Shown piece after piece: positions 6,205 through 13,902 of a stretch of 64,000 nucleotides of DNA (its first letter is position 1; every line of letters begins with the position of its first letter). The DNA is from a virus. The notes under the pieces were generated by a model. It was given only the letters and a program-made list of their open reading frames with translations, searched no databases and was not told the DNA's origin. The stretch is from positions 85,261 through 149,260 of IMG/VR virus record IMGVR_UViG_3300025913_000021. One strand, given 5' to 3'. Made by a program: the position numbers and the translations under genes.

Positions 6205-6681
6205 TCATGACGGAGAGGCTAGCTGGTCGTCATCGAGGACATCAAGCGATTTCCGAACACCGCACTCGCATCCTGGAGCGAGGCACTGGCCTCGGTGATG
6301 GCGGGCCCGAGCATGTGGGCAGCCGCAGGGTTCCGGCATGGAAAGCAACGTCCGTCCGATTCCCTGCATCGGCTCGGCCTCGACGTGCCCATGTCGCTCG
6401 ATGGCCAGGCCGGTGGTGCCTGCACCCTCTGGACTCAGCAGGAAGTAGAGGATCTCCTGGGCGCGCTGCTTCGGAATCTGGTAGCTGTCGTGCACGTAGT
6501 CGTGATGCCGACGGCACAGCGTGATCAGGTTCTCGGGCACGTCGTGCGCATAGCCGCGCCGGTAGGTGATGTGGTGCACGTCGTAGGGCGGCTGGTTGGT
6601 CGCCCCGCACCACCGGCAGCGGTAGTTGTCCCGCTCGAAGATCGCGAGCTTGAGCTTCTTCGGCAGGCCCGTGTAGGTCAC
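6205..6681 (-). CDS. HNH endonuclease with C-terminal Cys/His cluster
   Basis: 158 residues from a GTG in a GTGA overlap; the longer frame upstream is a shadow. The HNH core is visible: CRWCG (about 22-26), DVHHITYRRG (about 33-42), ENLITLCRRHHDYVH (about 50-64). The central HH, the Asn and the later His match the metal-binding beta-beta-alpha fold that nicks or cuts DNA. A second Cys/His-rich stretch near the C-terminus (CGCPH, CLAPGCECG) may bind another zinc. Being next to the tRNAs it could be a free-standing homing nuclease, or it could help DNA processing. Confidence 0.88.
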   Translation of the reverse strand: MTYTGLPKKLKLAIFERDNYRCRWCGATNQPPYDVHHITYRRGYAHDVPENLITLCRRHHDYVHDSYQIPKQRAQEILYFLLSPEGAGTTGLAIERHGHVEAEPMQGIGRTLLSMPEPCGCPHARARHHRGQCLAPGCECGVRKSLDVLDDDQLASPS

Positions 6682-6908
6682 GCCTCGGCCGCGTCCTCGT
6701 TCTCGTCCTCGACCTCGTGCTGCCCGACGAGCCACTTCTTGTTCGTGGCCAGGTGCAGCGAGATCGTGTGCTCGCCGGGCTGCTGAGCCGCACGGAAGAA
6801 CTCGATCAACATGTCCTTGTTGACCTCGGCCCAGAACACCTCCTCGCCCTTCTCGTCGAACACGCGCAACGTCGGTAGGTCACCACTGCCTCGCGGGGTG
6901 TCACTCAT
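6678..6908 (-). CDS. Hypothetical protein, 76 aa, acidic tail
   Basis: ATG 6908, with GGAG 4 nt upstream, was chosen; it overlaps the preceding gene's stop region. The sequence reads like a small alpha/beta domain (TLRVFDEKGEEVFWAEV, then a helix and HTISLHLATNKKW) with a very acidic C-terminus (EVEDENEDAAEA). No family recognised. GTGA overlap into the HNH gene. Confidence 0.7.
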   Translation of the reverse strand: MSDTPRGSGDLPTLRVFDEKGEEVFWAEVNKDMLIEFFRAAQQPGEHTISLHLATNKKWLVGQHEVEDENEDAAEA

Positions 6909-7305
6909 GCTTCTCCGACCAATCCGGTGCATCGACGCCACCATGCCGAGGCACGCCGAGTGGGTTGCGCGAGTTCGGCTCCTCGGCCGTATTCGGGATG
7001 CTGTTGGCATAGCTCATCGGCTGGATCTGGAAGTCGATGGGCTTGCTCAGTCCGCTCGACTGCTGGATCTGCAATGAGAGAGCAGTGTTCACAAGACGCA
7101 GCCGACGCATGTCGTCGCCACGACCGCCGAACATCTTCATGAAGTCGTCGTCGTCCAGGATCAGACGCACGTCGATATCCCGGTAGTCGCTCGTCCTCAG
7201 CGCCGACCCGACGAGGTACGGCGTCGAGCCGAACGCCTCGCGGATCGGCTGGCAGGCCCAGTTCAGCCGCATCAGGTCCGACGGGCTCAGGCCACTGCCT
7301 CTCAT
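6901..7305 (-). CDS. Nucleotidyltransferase-like protein
   Basis: 134 residues. The stretch YLVGSALRTSDYRDIDVRLI (about 30-49) carries the GS-x9-DxD signature of the polymerase-beta-type nucleotidyltransferase fold, with the two Asp as metal ligands. The rest (FMKMFGGRGDDMRRL, then a substrate-side segment) is compatible with a minimal NTase. Such proteins add nucleotides to proteins, RNA or small molecules; some are toxins (MNT/MenT types), but no partner toxin or antitoxin is visible. Flanking genes are coupled by ATGA/TGA overlaps. Substrate unknown. Confidence 0.65.
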   Translation of the reverse strand: MRGSGLSPSDLMRLNWACQPIREAFGSTPYLVGSALRTSDYRDIDVRLILDDDDFMKMFGGRGDDMRRLRLVNTALSLQIQQSSGLSKPIDFQIQPMSYANSIPNTAEEPNSRNPLGVPRHGGVDAPDWSEKHE

Positions 7306-7667
7306 GACGCGATGAAGAACGGGCGTCGGTAGAAGTGACCCGGGTAGCCGATGTTCATCGAGTTGAAGTTGATCATGTCGATGAACTCCTGCATCTGCTC
7401 GCGCGACAGGTGCTGGTAGTAGAACTTCCCCTCGTGCTGGCCGTCCGGGCTCTTGAGGTACGCCTTGTAGTTCTTGTCGGTCGGCGAGACCTCGTGTCCG
7501 TCACGCAGGCCCTGCATGAAGTCGTCCGGGTGCATCGAGCCGCAGTAGGAACAGCCGCGCGTCTGATTCACCAGGCCGCGACCCTCGCGCCAGTCGTCCG
7601 GCGTGCCCTGCTCGTCGCCGCCGTACGCGAACAGCTCATTGCGACGAGGGCATCGGAACTCACCCAA
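7302..7667 (-). CDS. Hypothetical protein with CxxC, 121 aa
   Basis: The only usable start is a TTG at 7667 that overlaps the endolysin stop by 8 nt. Cys residues CSYC near 39-42 plus Cys6 suggest a small zinc site. A region rich in Tyr, Phe and Asn follows (KNYKAYLKSP, GKFYYQHLSREQM). No family recognised. It lies between the lysin and nucleotidyltransferase genes with overlaps on both sides. Confidence 0.65.
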   Translation of the reverse strand: MGEFRCPRRNELFAYGGDEQGTPDDWREGRGLVNQTRGCSYCGSMHPDDFMQGLRDGHEVSPTDKNYKAYLKSPDGQHEGKFYYQHLSREQMQEFIDMINFNSMNIGYPGHFYRRPFFIAS

Positions 7668-8361
7668 TCTTGAGCACCTGCCCGGCCTCGATGTGGTTGA
7701 TGTCGTGGATGCCGTTGAGCCGCGCGATCGACTGCGCGGTGATCCACTTCTGCGGGTACTTGTGAGCGATCGTCGTGAGCGTGTCGCCCGGCCGGACCTT
7801 GTAGTGGTCCACGATCCCGTGACCGCTCGGGGCAGGCGGCTTCGGCGTGGGCGGGTGCGGCGTCGGCACGTTGGGGTTCACCTGCGCCCAGAGCGCCTTG
7901 CGGATCTGGATCGCCCGGGCATCGTTGCGCCGGTAGTTGCCCCCGGTTGGGTCGAACGAGCCCTGGACGGACTGCGCGGCGTCCCAGTTGGTCATGTGCA
8001 GCCAGTTGCGCTTGAACAGCTCGGTGAGGAACTTGCGCGTCGAGTAGCCCACGTCCATGCACTGCGAGGTCGTGCCCCAGTTGGCCGTCGAGTTGACCGC
8101 CCCGCCGACCTGCTGCTGGTACAGCCCGACGGAGCCGTGGTCCCAGCCCACCGCGTCGTGCGGCAGGCGCATGCTGAGCGGGTTGTTGCCGTTGGCGTAC
8201 ATCCGCAGGCCCGACTCGGTGAGCACGGTCCCCAGAGCAATGTCAGCGGCGCGCTGCGCCACGGCGGGCGACAGCTTCATCCCCTTGATGATGGCGATGA
8301 TCTTGTAGGCCCAGTTGAACTGCGACTTCGTGAGCCCGAGCGAGGCAGGAGTGGCGGTCAT
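7660..8361 (-). CDS. Endolysin: transglycosylase-like domain plus LysM
   Basis: 233 residues from ATG 8361, which follows AAGGAGGT closely. The N-terminal about 150 residues hold a lysozyme/transglycosylase-like pattern: a helix-rich start, TVLTESGLRMYANG with a likely catalytic Glu near 46, and SVGLYQQQ near 75. A Pro-rich linker (about 160-180) leads to a C-terminal LysM repeat (YKVRPGDTLTTIAHKYP, about 188-232) that binds peptidoglycan. There is no signal peptide, so it would need the holin at 21734-22204. It lies far from the holin and next to dcd, which is unusual for a lysis cassette. Confidence 0.82.
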   Translation of the reverse strand: MTATPASLGLTKSQFNWAYKIIAIIKGMKLSPAVAQRAADIALGTVLTESGLRMYANGNNPLSMRLPHDAVGWDHGSVGLYQQQVGGAVNSTANWGTTSQCMDVGYSTRKFLTELFKRNWLHMTNWDAAQSVQGSFDPTGGNYRRNDARAIQIRKALWAQVNPNVPTPHPPTPKPPAPSGHGIVDHYKVRPGDTLTTIAHKYPQKWITAQSIARLNGIHDINHIEAGQVLKIG

Positions 8362-8405
8362 ACCTCCTTGTTCGGACTCCGACCACAGCAGTATGAACTC
8401 GGAAC

Positions 8406-8996
8406 TCACTCCCCGATCAGAAGCTGAACGATCTGCTCGTCCGTCGGCTGCTGGCCGTACCTGGATGCTGTCGCTCCGCGCTGACCCTGGTACTTCGAGT
8501 TCAGCCCCGGGTGGCCATACGGCCTCTCCGCAGGCCGGTCCAGATACGTGAAGCTCACCTGGCAGATCCGCATACCGACAGGCAGCCGAATCGGGAACGG
8601 CGAGACGTTGGATAGTTCCAACGTGATCTGACCCTCGAAGCCCGGGTCGATGAAGCCCGCCGTCGCGTGCACCAACAGACCCAGCCTGCCCAGGCTCGAC
8701 TTCCCGTCCACCTGGCCAACGAGATCCCGGGGGAGTTGCACCGACTCGATCGTCGATGCCAGGACGAAGCGTCCCGGGTACAGCACGCACCCCCCGGAGA
8801 TCACTTCGGTCATATCGGTCGGTTCCATTGGGTCGATGATCGGTGCGATCTGATCGAGCGACGGCTGCGTGAACTCGCGAAACGAATCGGCCAAACGGAG
8901 ATCGACGCTGCACGGTTGGATCGCATCCTCGTCCAGGGGGTCGATGCCCAGTCGGCCGTGGTGGATCAGCTTGCGGATGGTGCCGTCACTGAGCAC
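8406..8996 (-). CDS. dcd: dCTP deaminase (dUTP/dUMP-forming)
   Basis: 196 residues from GTG 8996. Family motifs are intact: LSDGTIRKLI at the N-terminus, GRLGIDP, IQPCSVDLRL, GKSSLGRLGLL (about 99-109) and TAGFIDPGFEGQITLELSN (about 112-130) with the catalytic Glu in ITLEL, ending with KYQGQRG. The length and sequence resemble the mycobacterial bifunctional dCTP deaminase/dUTPase, which converts dCTP directly to dUMP. Together with the ribonucleotide reductase it would adjust the dNTP pool towards dTTP. The 11-nt overlap with the upstream glycosyltransferase gene suggests coupling. Confidence 0.93.
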   Translation of the reverse strand: MLSDGTIRKLIHHGRLGIDPLDEDAIQPCSVDLRLADSFREFTQPSLDQIAPIIDPMEPTDMTEVISGGCVLYPGRFVLASTIESVQLPRDLVGQVDGKSSLGRLGLLVHATAGFIDPGFEGQITLELSNVSPFPIRLPVGMRICQVSFTYLDRPAERPYGHPGLNSKYQGQRGATASRYGQQPTDEQIVQLLIGE

Positions 8997-9582
8997 GGTA
9001 GGGCTCGCTATCGGGGATGTCGCCGGGCGCATCGCTCGGCGTGACGAGGAACGGGTCGGCCGCGAAGCAGGTGTTGAGGTGCACCAGCTCGTGCCCGAGC
9101 TGCACGTCCCAGTGGTTGCGCGCCGTTTTCGAGACTTCCACGGCGGTCTCGATCGCGCGGCCTCGGACGATATAGGCGAGCGTCCGAAGTGGCTGCACGC
9201 AGCGAGCGGTGTTCGCACCCATCGGGATCGGCCGACGGACGTGCTCACCGCCGAGGTAGATCGACTCCCAGAACGGAGGGAGTTCGCTGATAACCCGGCT
9301 TATCACCTGCCGGAAGTTCGGCTGCACCACGGCGTCGTCCTCCAGTACGAGGACCGTCGCGCCCTTCGGGGAGCCCTCCAGCACCGCACGGTGGCTCATC
9401 ATGCAGCCGTACGCCTCGGGCGACCCGATCCAGTTCGACGGCGGGGTGAGCGTGCCACCCTCGATCGCGTCGATGATGCGGATCGGGAAGCCGAGGCGCT
9501 GGTCGAGACCGACCAGGGCAGCCCGACGATCAGTACGGCGAGCCAGCGATATGCACGCCGCGAAGTCGGGCTGCCAGGTCAT
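8986..9582 (-). CDS. Glycosyltransferase, GT25-like
   Basis: 198 residues. Family 25 features: ISLARRTDRR at 11-20, IDAIEGG, GCMMSHRAVLE (about 59-69) and LVLEDDAVV (about 78-86) holding the DxD-type metal motif. A helical C-terminal half follows. GT25 enzymes transfer sugars (often galactose) to lipopolysaccharide or collagen-like hydroxylysine. The acceptor here is unknown; phage virion proteins or DNA are possibilities. Start ATG in a TGATG overlap. Confidence 0.8.
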   Translation of the reverse strand: MTWQPDFAACISLARRTDRRAALVGLDQRLGFPIRIIDAIEGGTLTPPSNWIGSPEAYGCMMSHRAVLEGSPKGATVLVLEDDAVVQPNFRQVISRVISELPPFWESIYLGGEHVRRPIPMGANTARCVQPLRTLAYIVRGRAIETAVEVSKTARNHWDVQLGHELVHLNTCFAADPFLVTPSDAPGDIPDSEPYRAQ

Positions 9583-10103
9583 CAGAAGCCGACCCCCTCC
9601 GGGATCTCGTCGAACCGATGCTCGTCGGATTCTTCCACCGGCTCGGCCGATTCGACCTGGAGGGCGCGCTTCTCGGCGTCCTTGGCCTCCACGTCGGACC
9701 AGTCCTCGTCGGGCGCAGGGGCCAGCTCGTTGACCAGCTCGGCGGGGTCCTCACCCGGCTCCTCTGCCTGGTCCTCGCGGCCCGGCTCCTCCTCGATGAC
9801 CTTGTTCTGCTTGGCCTTCTCGGCAGCCTCTGCGGCCTCGAACATGGCCTTGCGCTGCGCCGGGGTGAGCACGGACAGGATCTGCGCCTCCTCGACCACC
9901 AGCATGTGGTGCAGCGTCGAGTTGCCCTTGCGATCCTCGCCATCCGTGCGTGCCCTCACGCGCAGCGAGAGGTTGATGTTGAGGATCGTGCCCTTGGGCC
10001 AGTCCCCCTCGACCTCCAGCTTCGTGCTCGGGATCTGGGCCGTGTAGGTGACGGCCTCCTCCTGCTCCTCCGGTGGCTGTTCCACCGAATCGGGCTCGGT
10101 CAT
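9582..10103 (-). CDS. Acidic hypothetical protein, 173 aa
   Basis: A beta-rich N-terminal domain (about 18-70: TYTAQIPSTKLEVEGDWP, ILNINLSLRVRARTDG) is followed by a long Glu/Asp-rich low-complexity tail from about residue 100. The composition suggests a soluble protein with a disordered acidic tail, perhaps DNA-mimicking or protein-binding. No known domain. Neighbours are GT25 and another unknown gene. Confidence 0.7.
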   Translation of the reverse strand: MTEPDSVEQPPEEQEEAVTYTAQIPSTKLEVEGDWPKGTILNINLSLRVRARTDGEDRKGNSTLHHMLVVEEAQILSVLTPAQRKAMFEAAEAAEKAKQNKVIEEEPGREDQAEEPGEDPAELVNELAPAPDEDWSDVEAKDAEKRALQVESAEPVEESDEHRFDEIPEGVGF

Positions 10104-10106
10104 GCG

Positions 10107-10598
10107 TCAGTCTCCGCTCTCGATGGCCGGTGGGCCGGATGCGCCACCGGGAAGTCCGGGCAGCAGGTCGATCGCCTGCCCCAGCTTGTACGCGACCTCG
10201 ATCCGCTCGCGCACCACGTCACCCACGGTGCGTCCATCAGGCAGCACGATGTGGGCCATGAACTCGTCCTCGAACGTGGTCACCCCCGTCGAGACGGCTT
10301 CGAGCTTCGCCTTGATCACCAGCACCATCGAGCGCCAGCGTCGGCGAACCTCCTGGTCGTACGCGCCCTCGGGGTTGGTGCGAGTGCGCCCGCTCGGGCC
10401 GATGTGAAACCGACGCTCGTCTGGATCGGGCAACGGCACCGTGAAGCGGACGACCCGTTCGTGTGCTCGGAACGCCACCTGGGCGAACCCGCCGTCCCAG
10501 CCGTAGGTGAAGCCGTTCGCCCCGTACTTGAGCAGGAGCTTGGCTATCTCCGCCTGCGACTTCTCCGGCGAGACCGAGGTGGACTCGGCGTACGCCAC
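10107..10598 (-). CDS. Hypothetical protein, 163 aa
   Basis: A GTG start 4 nt after the upstream stop. The N-terminal half contains KSQAEIAKLLLKYGANGFTY and VRFTVPLPDP; the middle is Arg-rich (RRRWRSMVLVIKAKLEAV); the C-terminal half has VLPDGRTVGDVVRERIE. It looks like a compact alpha/beta protein conserved in phages, but I do not know its role. It is immediately downstream of the Acb2-like gene. Confidence 0.7.
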   Translation of the reverse strand: MAYAESTSVSPEKSQAEIAKLLLKYGANGFTYGWDGGFAQVAFRAHERVVRFTVPLPDPDERRFHIGPSGRTRTNPEGAYDQEVRRRWRSMVLVIKAKLEAVSTGVTTFEDEFMAHIVLPDGRTVGDVVRERIEVAYKLGQAIDLLPGLPGGASGPPAIESGD

Positions 10599-10602
10599 GG
10601 CA

Positions 10603-10842
10603 CTACGGCTGTCGCGCGATGGCGGCGTTGGCCCACATGAGGGCCTCCTCCAACTTCGTGATCACCAGTGCGTGCTCGCGGCCGGGCGGCAGGGCCGCGT
10701 CCAGCAGCGAGACGAACTCGATGAACAGCGCCCGCGTCTTTTCGTGCGCATCGGCACGGCCAGGTTGCGTTGGCGGGTGGTAGCTGAACCGGTTCTTGAT
10801 GTCCTCGGACGGCTCCGGTGCGTCCGCGATGATCTGACCCAT
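10603..10842 (-). CDS. acb2: Acb2-like anti-CBASS cyclic-nucleotide sponge
   Basis: 79 residues. I chose ATG 10842 because GGAGAGAGAG precedes it; the ATG five codons upstream overlaps that site. The layout matches the Acb2 family: a short N-terminal stretch, then NRFSYHPP (about 22-29), a first helix (KTRALFIEFVSLLDAALPPG), and a second helix with TKLEEALMWANAAIARQ at the end. Acb2 forms hexamers that sequester the cyclic di-/tri-nucleotide signals of CBASS defence. Recognition rests on motif memory, not on a search. Neighbours are unknown small genes, as common for anti-defence loci. Confidence 0.72.
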   Translation of the reverse strand: MGQIIADAPEPSEDIKNRFSYHPPTQPGRADAHEKTRALFIEFVSLLDAALPPGREHALVITKLEEALMWANAAIARQP

Positions 10843-10878
10843 CGTCTCTCTCTCCATTCTCCGCAGGTCGAGTGCGGA

Positions 10879-11450
10879 TCAGCTCGCGATGAGCTGCTGT
10901 TCCGTGGGCAATCCAAGCATGGCGAGCAGCTCCGGTACAGCATCTGCGCGCCCGTGTCGGCGGACCACCCGCGCAGCTCGGATGAGCTGATCGGCGGTGT
11001 TCTGGTATGGATGCGTGTCGGTTTTCATCGGTGGCGGCTTGATGGCCACGGGCTCGTTCTCCTGGCGAGGCTGCTTGTACGGGATCGGGATCGCGTGGCG
11101 GTAGAAGAACCGCTCCATCGACTCCGGGCCGGTGAACCCTAGCCGGTGCGCTAGCTCCTCCGCGTCACGAAGGCCCGCCTCGACGAGGTACGCCGCCTCG
11201 TCCCGGACGATCTGCCACCGGTCCTGGTTCTCCAGCTCGCTGCTCCGTCCGAGCACGCCAGCGGGCGACATCTGGGTCACGTTCCCACTCGTCCTGTTTC
11301 CGGTCCGTCTCGGGGCCGGGCGGGAGTCGCAAGAGCCACTCCCGCTCGGCCTCGAAGTTCCGTCCAATTCCACTGCGGGGCATTGCCTCAGTCCGATCTC
11401 GATCTCGATGCCGATGATGAGGTCGAGTACCCCCCACTCCCACTCATCCA
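10879..11450 (-). CDS. Hypothetical protein, 190 aa (internal frame conflict)
   Basis: GTG 11450 follows AGGAGC and overlaps the previous stop. The frame is open to 10879. Its start (DEWEWGVLDLIIGIEIEIG) and its last about 130 residues (LENQDRWQIVRDEAAYLV and on, then a helical C-terminus) look like protein, whereas about residues 24-60 read like a shadow. In another frame, 11165-11381 offers a better-looking charged sequence (NFEAEREWLLRLPPG, DEWERDPDVARW). So this may be two or three genes, or a frameshifted gene. The C-terminal part could start at ATG 11264. No function assigned. Confidence 0.5.
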
Positions 11451-11611
11451 CGCCGAGCTTGCTCCTGGTGGATCAGGCCATTCAAGGTCCGCAGGCTCTC
11501 GTTGAAGCAGTCCATGCAGACCCACTTCGCCTCGGCCGCGTACGGACTGCCGATGCCCACGACGGCGGGCGGGTGCGTCGGGTCGTTGACGCACGGATCG
11601 CCGTAGCTCAT
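11444..11611 (-). CDS. Small protein with CxxC, 55 aa
   Basis: ATG 11611 overlaps the RNR stop (ATGA). The sequence contains a Cys near residue 7 and VCMDC near 31-35, so possibly a zinc site, and an N-terminal GDPCVNDPTHP. It is coupled downstream to the next gene. It lies directly after the reductase gene and could be its accessory, but no thioredoxin/glutaredoxin motif (C-x2-C with the right context) is seen. Confidence 0.7.
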   Translation of the reverse strand: MSYGDPCVNDPTHPPAVVGIGSPYAAEAKWVCMDCFNESLRTLNGLIHQEQARRG

Positions 11612-13662
11612 TGGGCGTTCAGAGCTACCGTCTTGACCTCGCAGGCATCGGTGGTGCAGTACGCCTCGCCGACGGCCTCGCTGGCGTTGAGCCCCGCGTA
11701 GATCGGCTCCAGGTCGATCTTGAACAGCCGCATACTGGCGTCCGTCCATTCGTCCTGGTCGATCTGGGTGTAGGGCTGCTGCGGGTAGACCGCGTTGCCC
11801 ATCGGGAGGAAGCTCACCGTCTTGAGCTGGCCCTCGTGCATGTGCAGCACAGTGCCGACGTGCGCCGCCTCCTTCTCCGCGTCGAAGCTCAGCGTCACCG
11901 ACACGGAATTGTCACTCCAATAGCGCTGCGCGATGACCGCGAGGTTCGCCTTCTCGAAGATCGTCACGTCCTTCTCCGCGCGCTTGGCCGGGGCGTGGAT
12001 CGGGAAGTAGCAGACCACCGTGTTGTCCGGGTCGGACACGTCGGTCTCGATCGTGTAGCCCGCCTGCCGGAGCAGCGGCACGAGCGCGTTGTCCTTGGCC
12101 AGGCGCATCGCCCGGTTGAAGAACTCGCCACCCGGAGCCCAATGGACGCCCGGCGATTCTCCGGCCAGGATGCTGACGGTGCCCGAGGGCTTCACCGTGG
12201 TGGTCTTGATGCTGGGCCGGATGCACAGCCACTCGGAGTAGATCTCGTCGTACTTCTGGACCGTGGCGTAGCCCTCGTTGAGCCACGTCCGCAGCTCGGT
12301 CATGCCACGGTTGTCGGCGAAGTTCGCGATGCCCGAGGCCGAGCAACCGATGCGCCGGTTGCGCTGCATGATCGCGTTGGTGCGCTCCCAGTGGGTCGGC
12401 AGCAGGGTCACCGTCTTGGCGTACATGTAGGCGTACTTGAGCGTGCGCTGGAAGTCCTCCAGCGACTCGTGCCGGTTGAGGTAGGTCTCGACCAGCGTGC
12501 ACATCTCGTAGGACTCCAGCGACTGCTCCGCGCATGGGTTGTAGCCCGCCACGCGCCAGTCCTTGCCGTTCGGCGGGTCGATCAGCCGCCCGTAGTCCCG
12601 CGTCACGTCCATCCAGATCAGGCCGGGCTCGCCGTTGTGGGCAATCGCATCGACCAGGTGGTCGTAGGACTCACCGACCTTGGCCTCGACGGAGTTGTTG
12701 CTCATCCAGCCCCAGCCGCGCTCGGTGGGGTCGTCCTCGTCGTTGGTCCAGAAGTTCCGCTCGGGGAACGCCTCGCGGTTCTTGAGCTGGATGAAGTCCT
12801 TGTCGTCGATGCGCCCGATCAGCAGCTCGGCCGAGCGGCGCACGTTGCCCGCCACCACGCACACGCCGATGAGGTTGCCGATGTCGGCGATGTCCACCCT
12901 GGACAGGTAGGAGCCAGCACGGCCATCGAACTTCGCCTTGATCATCCGGTGCAGGCGCTTGAGCGGTTCGGGTCCAGCGGCAGTTCCGCCGAACGTCCGA
13001 ATCGGCGCACCGGCCGGACGGATGAGCGAGTAGTCGAACTCCAGCCGGTGCTTGTCCGGCATGAGGTAACTCTCCAGCAGCATCGACATCGAGTCCACCC
13101 AGCCCTCGCGGGTGTCCGGGATGACGAACTGGCGCACGGTCTCCTTGGGCTCGTAGATCACGAACTCCTTGTCCGCGCCCTTGTCGTCGAAGCCGACGCC
13201 GACGCCGAGCATCGACGCCTCCATAAGGAAGGCGAAGGGACCGGCCGGGTCCATCTTCGTCATGTCGGCGGTGGAGACGAACGCGCAGTTCTGGAGCGCC
13301 GCGCTGTTGCGCTGGTCGTAGACGAGCGGCGTCCCGGCGACCCACAGGCCACGACCGGGCGGGGTCCACTTGAAGGTGAACATGCGCTCGAACGCGTCCT
13401 GGGCCGAGCGCTGCGCCTTGTGATCGTTCCAGGGCAGCCGGTTGCTCTTGCAGTGGTTCTTCTGCTCGGAGAACATCCACTCGATCACGCGGCGGCAGAC
13501 CTCGTACCAGCGCTCCTTGGTGCCGTCCTCCTTGATCCTGGAGTACGTGCGCAGGAACGTGATCTCACCGAGGCTGTTCCCGGCGGCGTCCTGATACCCC
13601 CAGTCCACTCGGCGTGTCGCGAAGGACTGCACGAAGTTGTCGGCGAGCTTGAAGCTCAGCAT
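11608..13662 (-). CDS. nrdJ: Ribonucleotide reductase, adenosylcobalamin-dependent (class II, monomeric)
   Basis: 684 residues. Key residues match the Lactobacillus-type class II enzyme: redox Cys126 (in NCAFVS), thiyl Cys377 and Glu379 in NPCAEQ, and second redox Cys388 (11 residues on). The C-terminal pair YCTTDAC is for re-reduction. The order of helices, TPPGRGLWVAG near the N-terminus and the size fit the ribonucleoside-triphosphate reductase family (about 700-740 residues). It makes dNTPs for phage DNA and needs host B12. It is monocistronic with a hairpin upstream (13687-13714), then overlaps the small gene downstream. Confidence 0.95.
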   Translation of the reverse strand: MLSFKLADNFVQSFATRRVDWGYQDAAGNSLGEITFLRTYSRIKEDGTKERWYEVCRRVIEWMFSEQKNHCKSNRLPWNDHKAQRSAQDAFERMFTFKWTPPGRGLWVAGTPLVYDQRNSAALQNCAFVSTADMTKMDPAGPFAFLMEASMLGVGVGFDDKGADKEFVIYEPKETVRQFVIPDTREGWVDSMSMLLESYLMPDKHRLEFDYSLIRPAGAPIRTFGGTAAGPEPLKRLHRMIKAKFDGRAGSYLSRVDIADIGNLIGVCVVAGNVRRSAELLIGRIDDKDFIQLKNREAFPERNFWTNDEDDPTERGWGWMSNNSVEAKVGESYDHLVDAIAHNGEPGLIWMDVTRDYGRLIDPPNGKDWRVAGYNPCAEQSLESYEMCTLVETYLNRHESLEDFQRTLKYAYMYAKTVTLLPTHWERTNAIMQRNRRIGCSASGIANFADNRGMTELRTWLNEGYATVQKYDEIYSEWLCIRPSIKTTTVKPSGTVSILAGESPGVHWAPGGEFFNRAMRLAKDNALVPLLRQAGYTIETDVSDPDNTVVCYFPIHAPAKRAEKDVTIFEKANLAVIAQRYWSDNSVSVTLSFDAEKEAAHVGTVLHMHEGQLKTVSFLPMGNAVYPQQPYTQIDQDEWTDASMRLFKIDLEPIYAGLNASEAVGEAYCTTDACEVKTVALNAQ

Positions 13663-13686
13663 CTATCGGCCTTCTCTCTCTAGCTC

Positions 13687-13714
13687 GCACGCCGTGGGTC
13701 GAGCACGGACGTGC
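13687..13714. terminator. Hairpin upstream of the reductase gene
   Basis: GCACGCCGTG pairs with CACGGACGTGC (10 bp, one bulged A) around a 7-nt loop, between the gene ending at 13736 and the reductase start. It probably terminates or attenuates leftward transcription; no T-run follows. Confidence 0.55.
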
Positions 13715-13735
13715 GTCTGTTTCGGGGGACGTTCT

Positions 13736-13894
13736 CTACTTCGGCAGAACGCCCCGGCAGATACCGAGGTGGACGCCGGTGCAGAACGGGCACGGCGGTG
13801 GGTCCATCAGGACCGGGTGCTGTCCGCGCACGGGTCTCGGGTTGGGCCAGCGCACGAAGGGACTCTGCTTGGTGGTGGTGATGATCGACGACAT
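13736..13894 (-). CDS. Small protein with CPFC, 52 aa
   Basis: ATG 13894 has GAGGAGC upstream. The product is Pro- and Thr-rich with one CPFC motif (about 35-38) and a further Cys at 45, so a single small zinc site is possible. It is the last gene before the 13687-13714 hairpin. Function unknown. Confidence 0.65.
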   Translation of the reverse strand: MSSIITTTKQSPFVRWPNPRPVRGQHPVLMDPPPCPFCTGVHLGICRGVLPK

Positions 13895-13902
13895 GCGGCT
13901 CC

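Noticed and set aside
11611-13683. 690-codon open frame on the + strand
   Set aside because: Exact antisense to the well-supported ribonucleotide reductase; composition of a GC-rich shadow.
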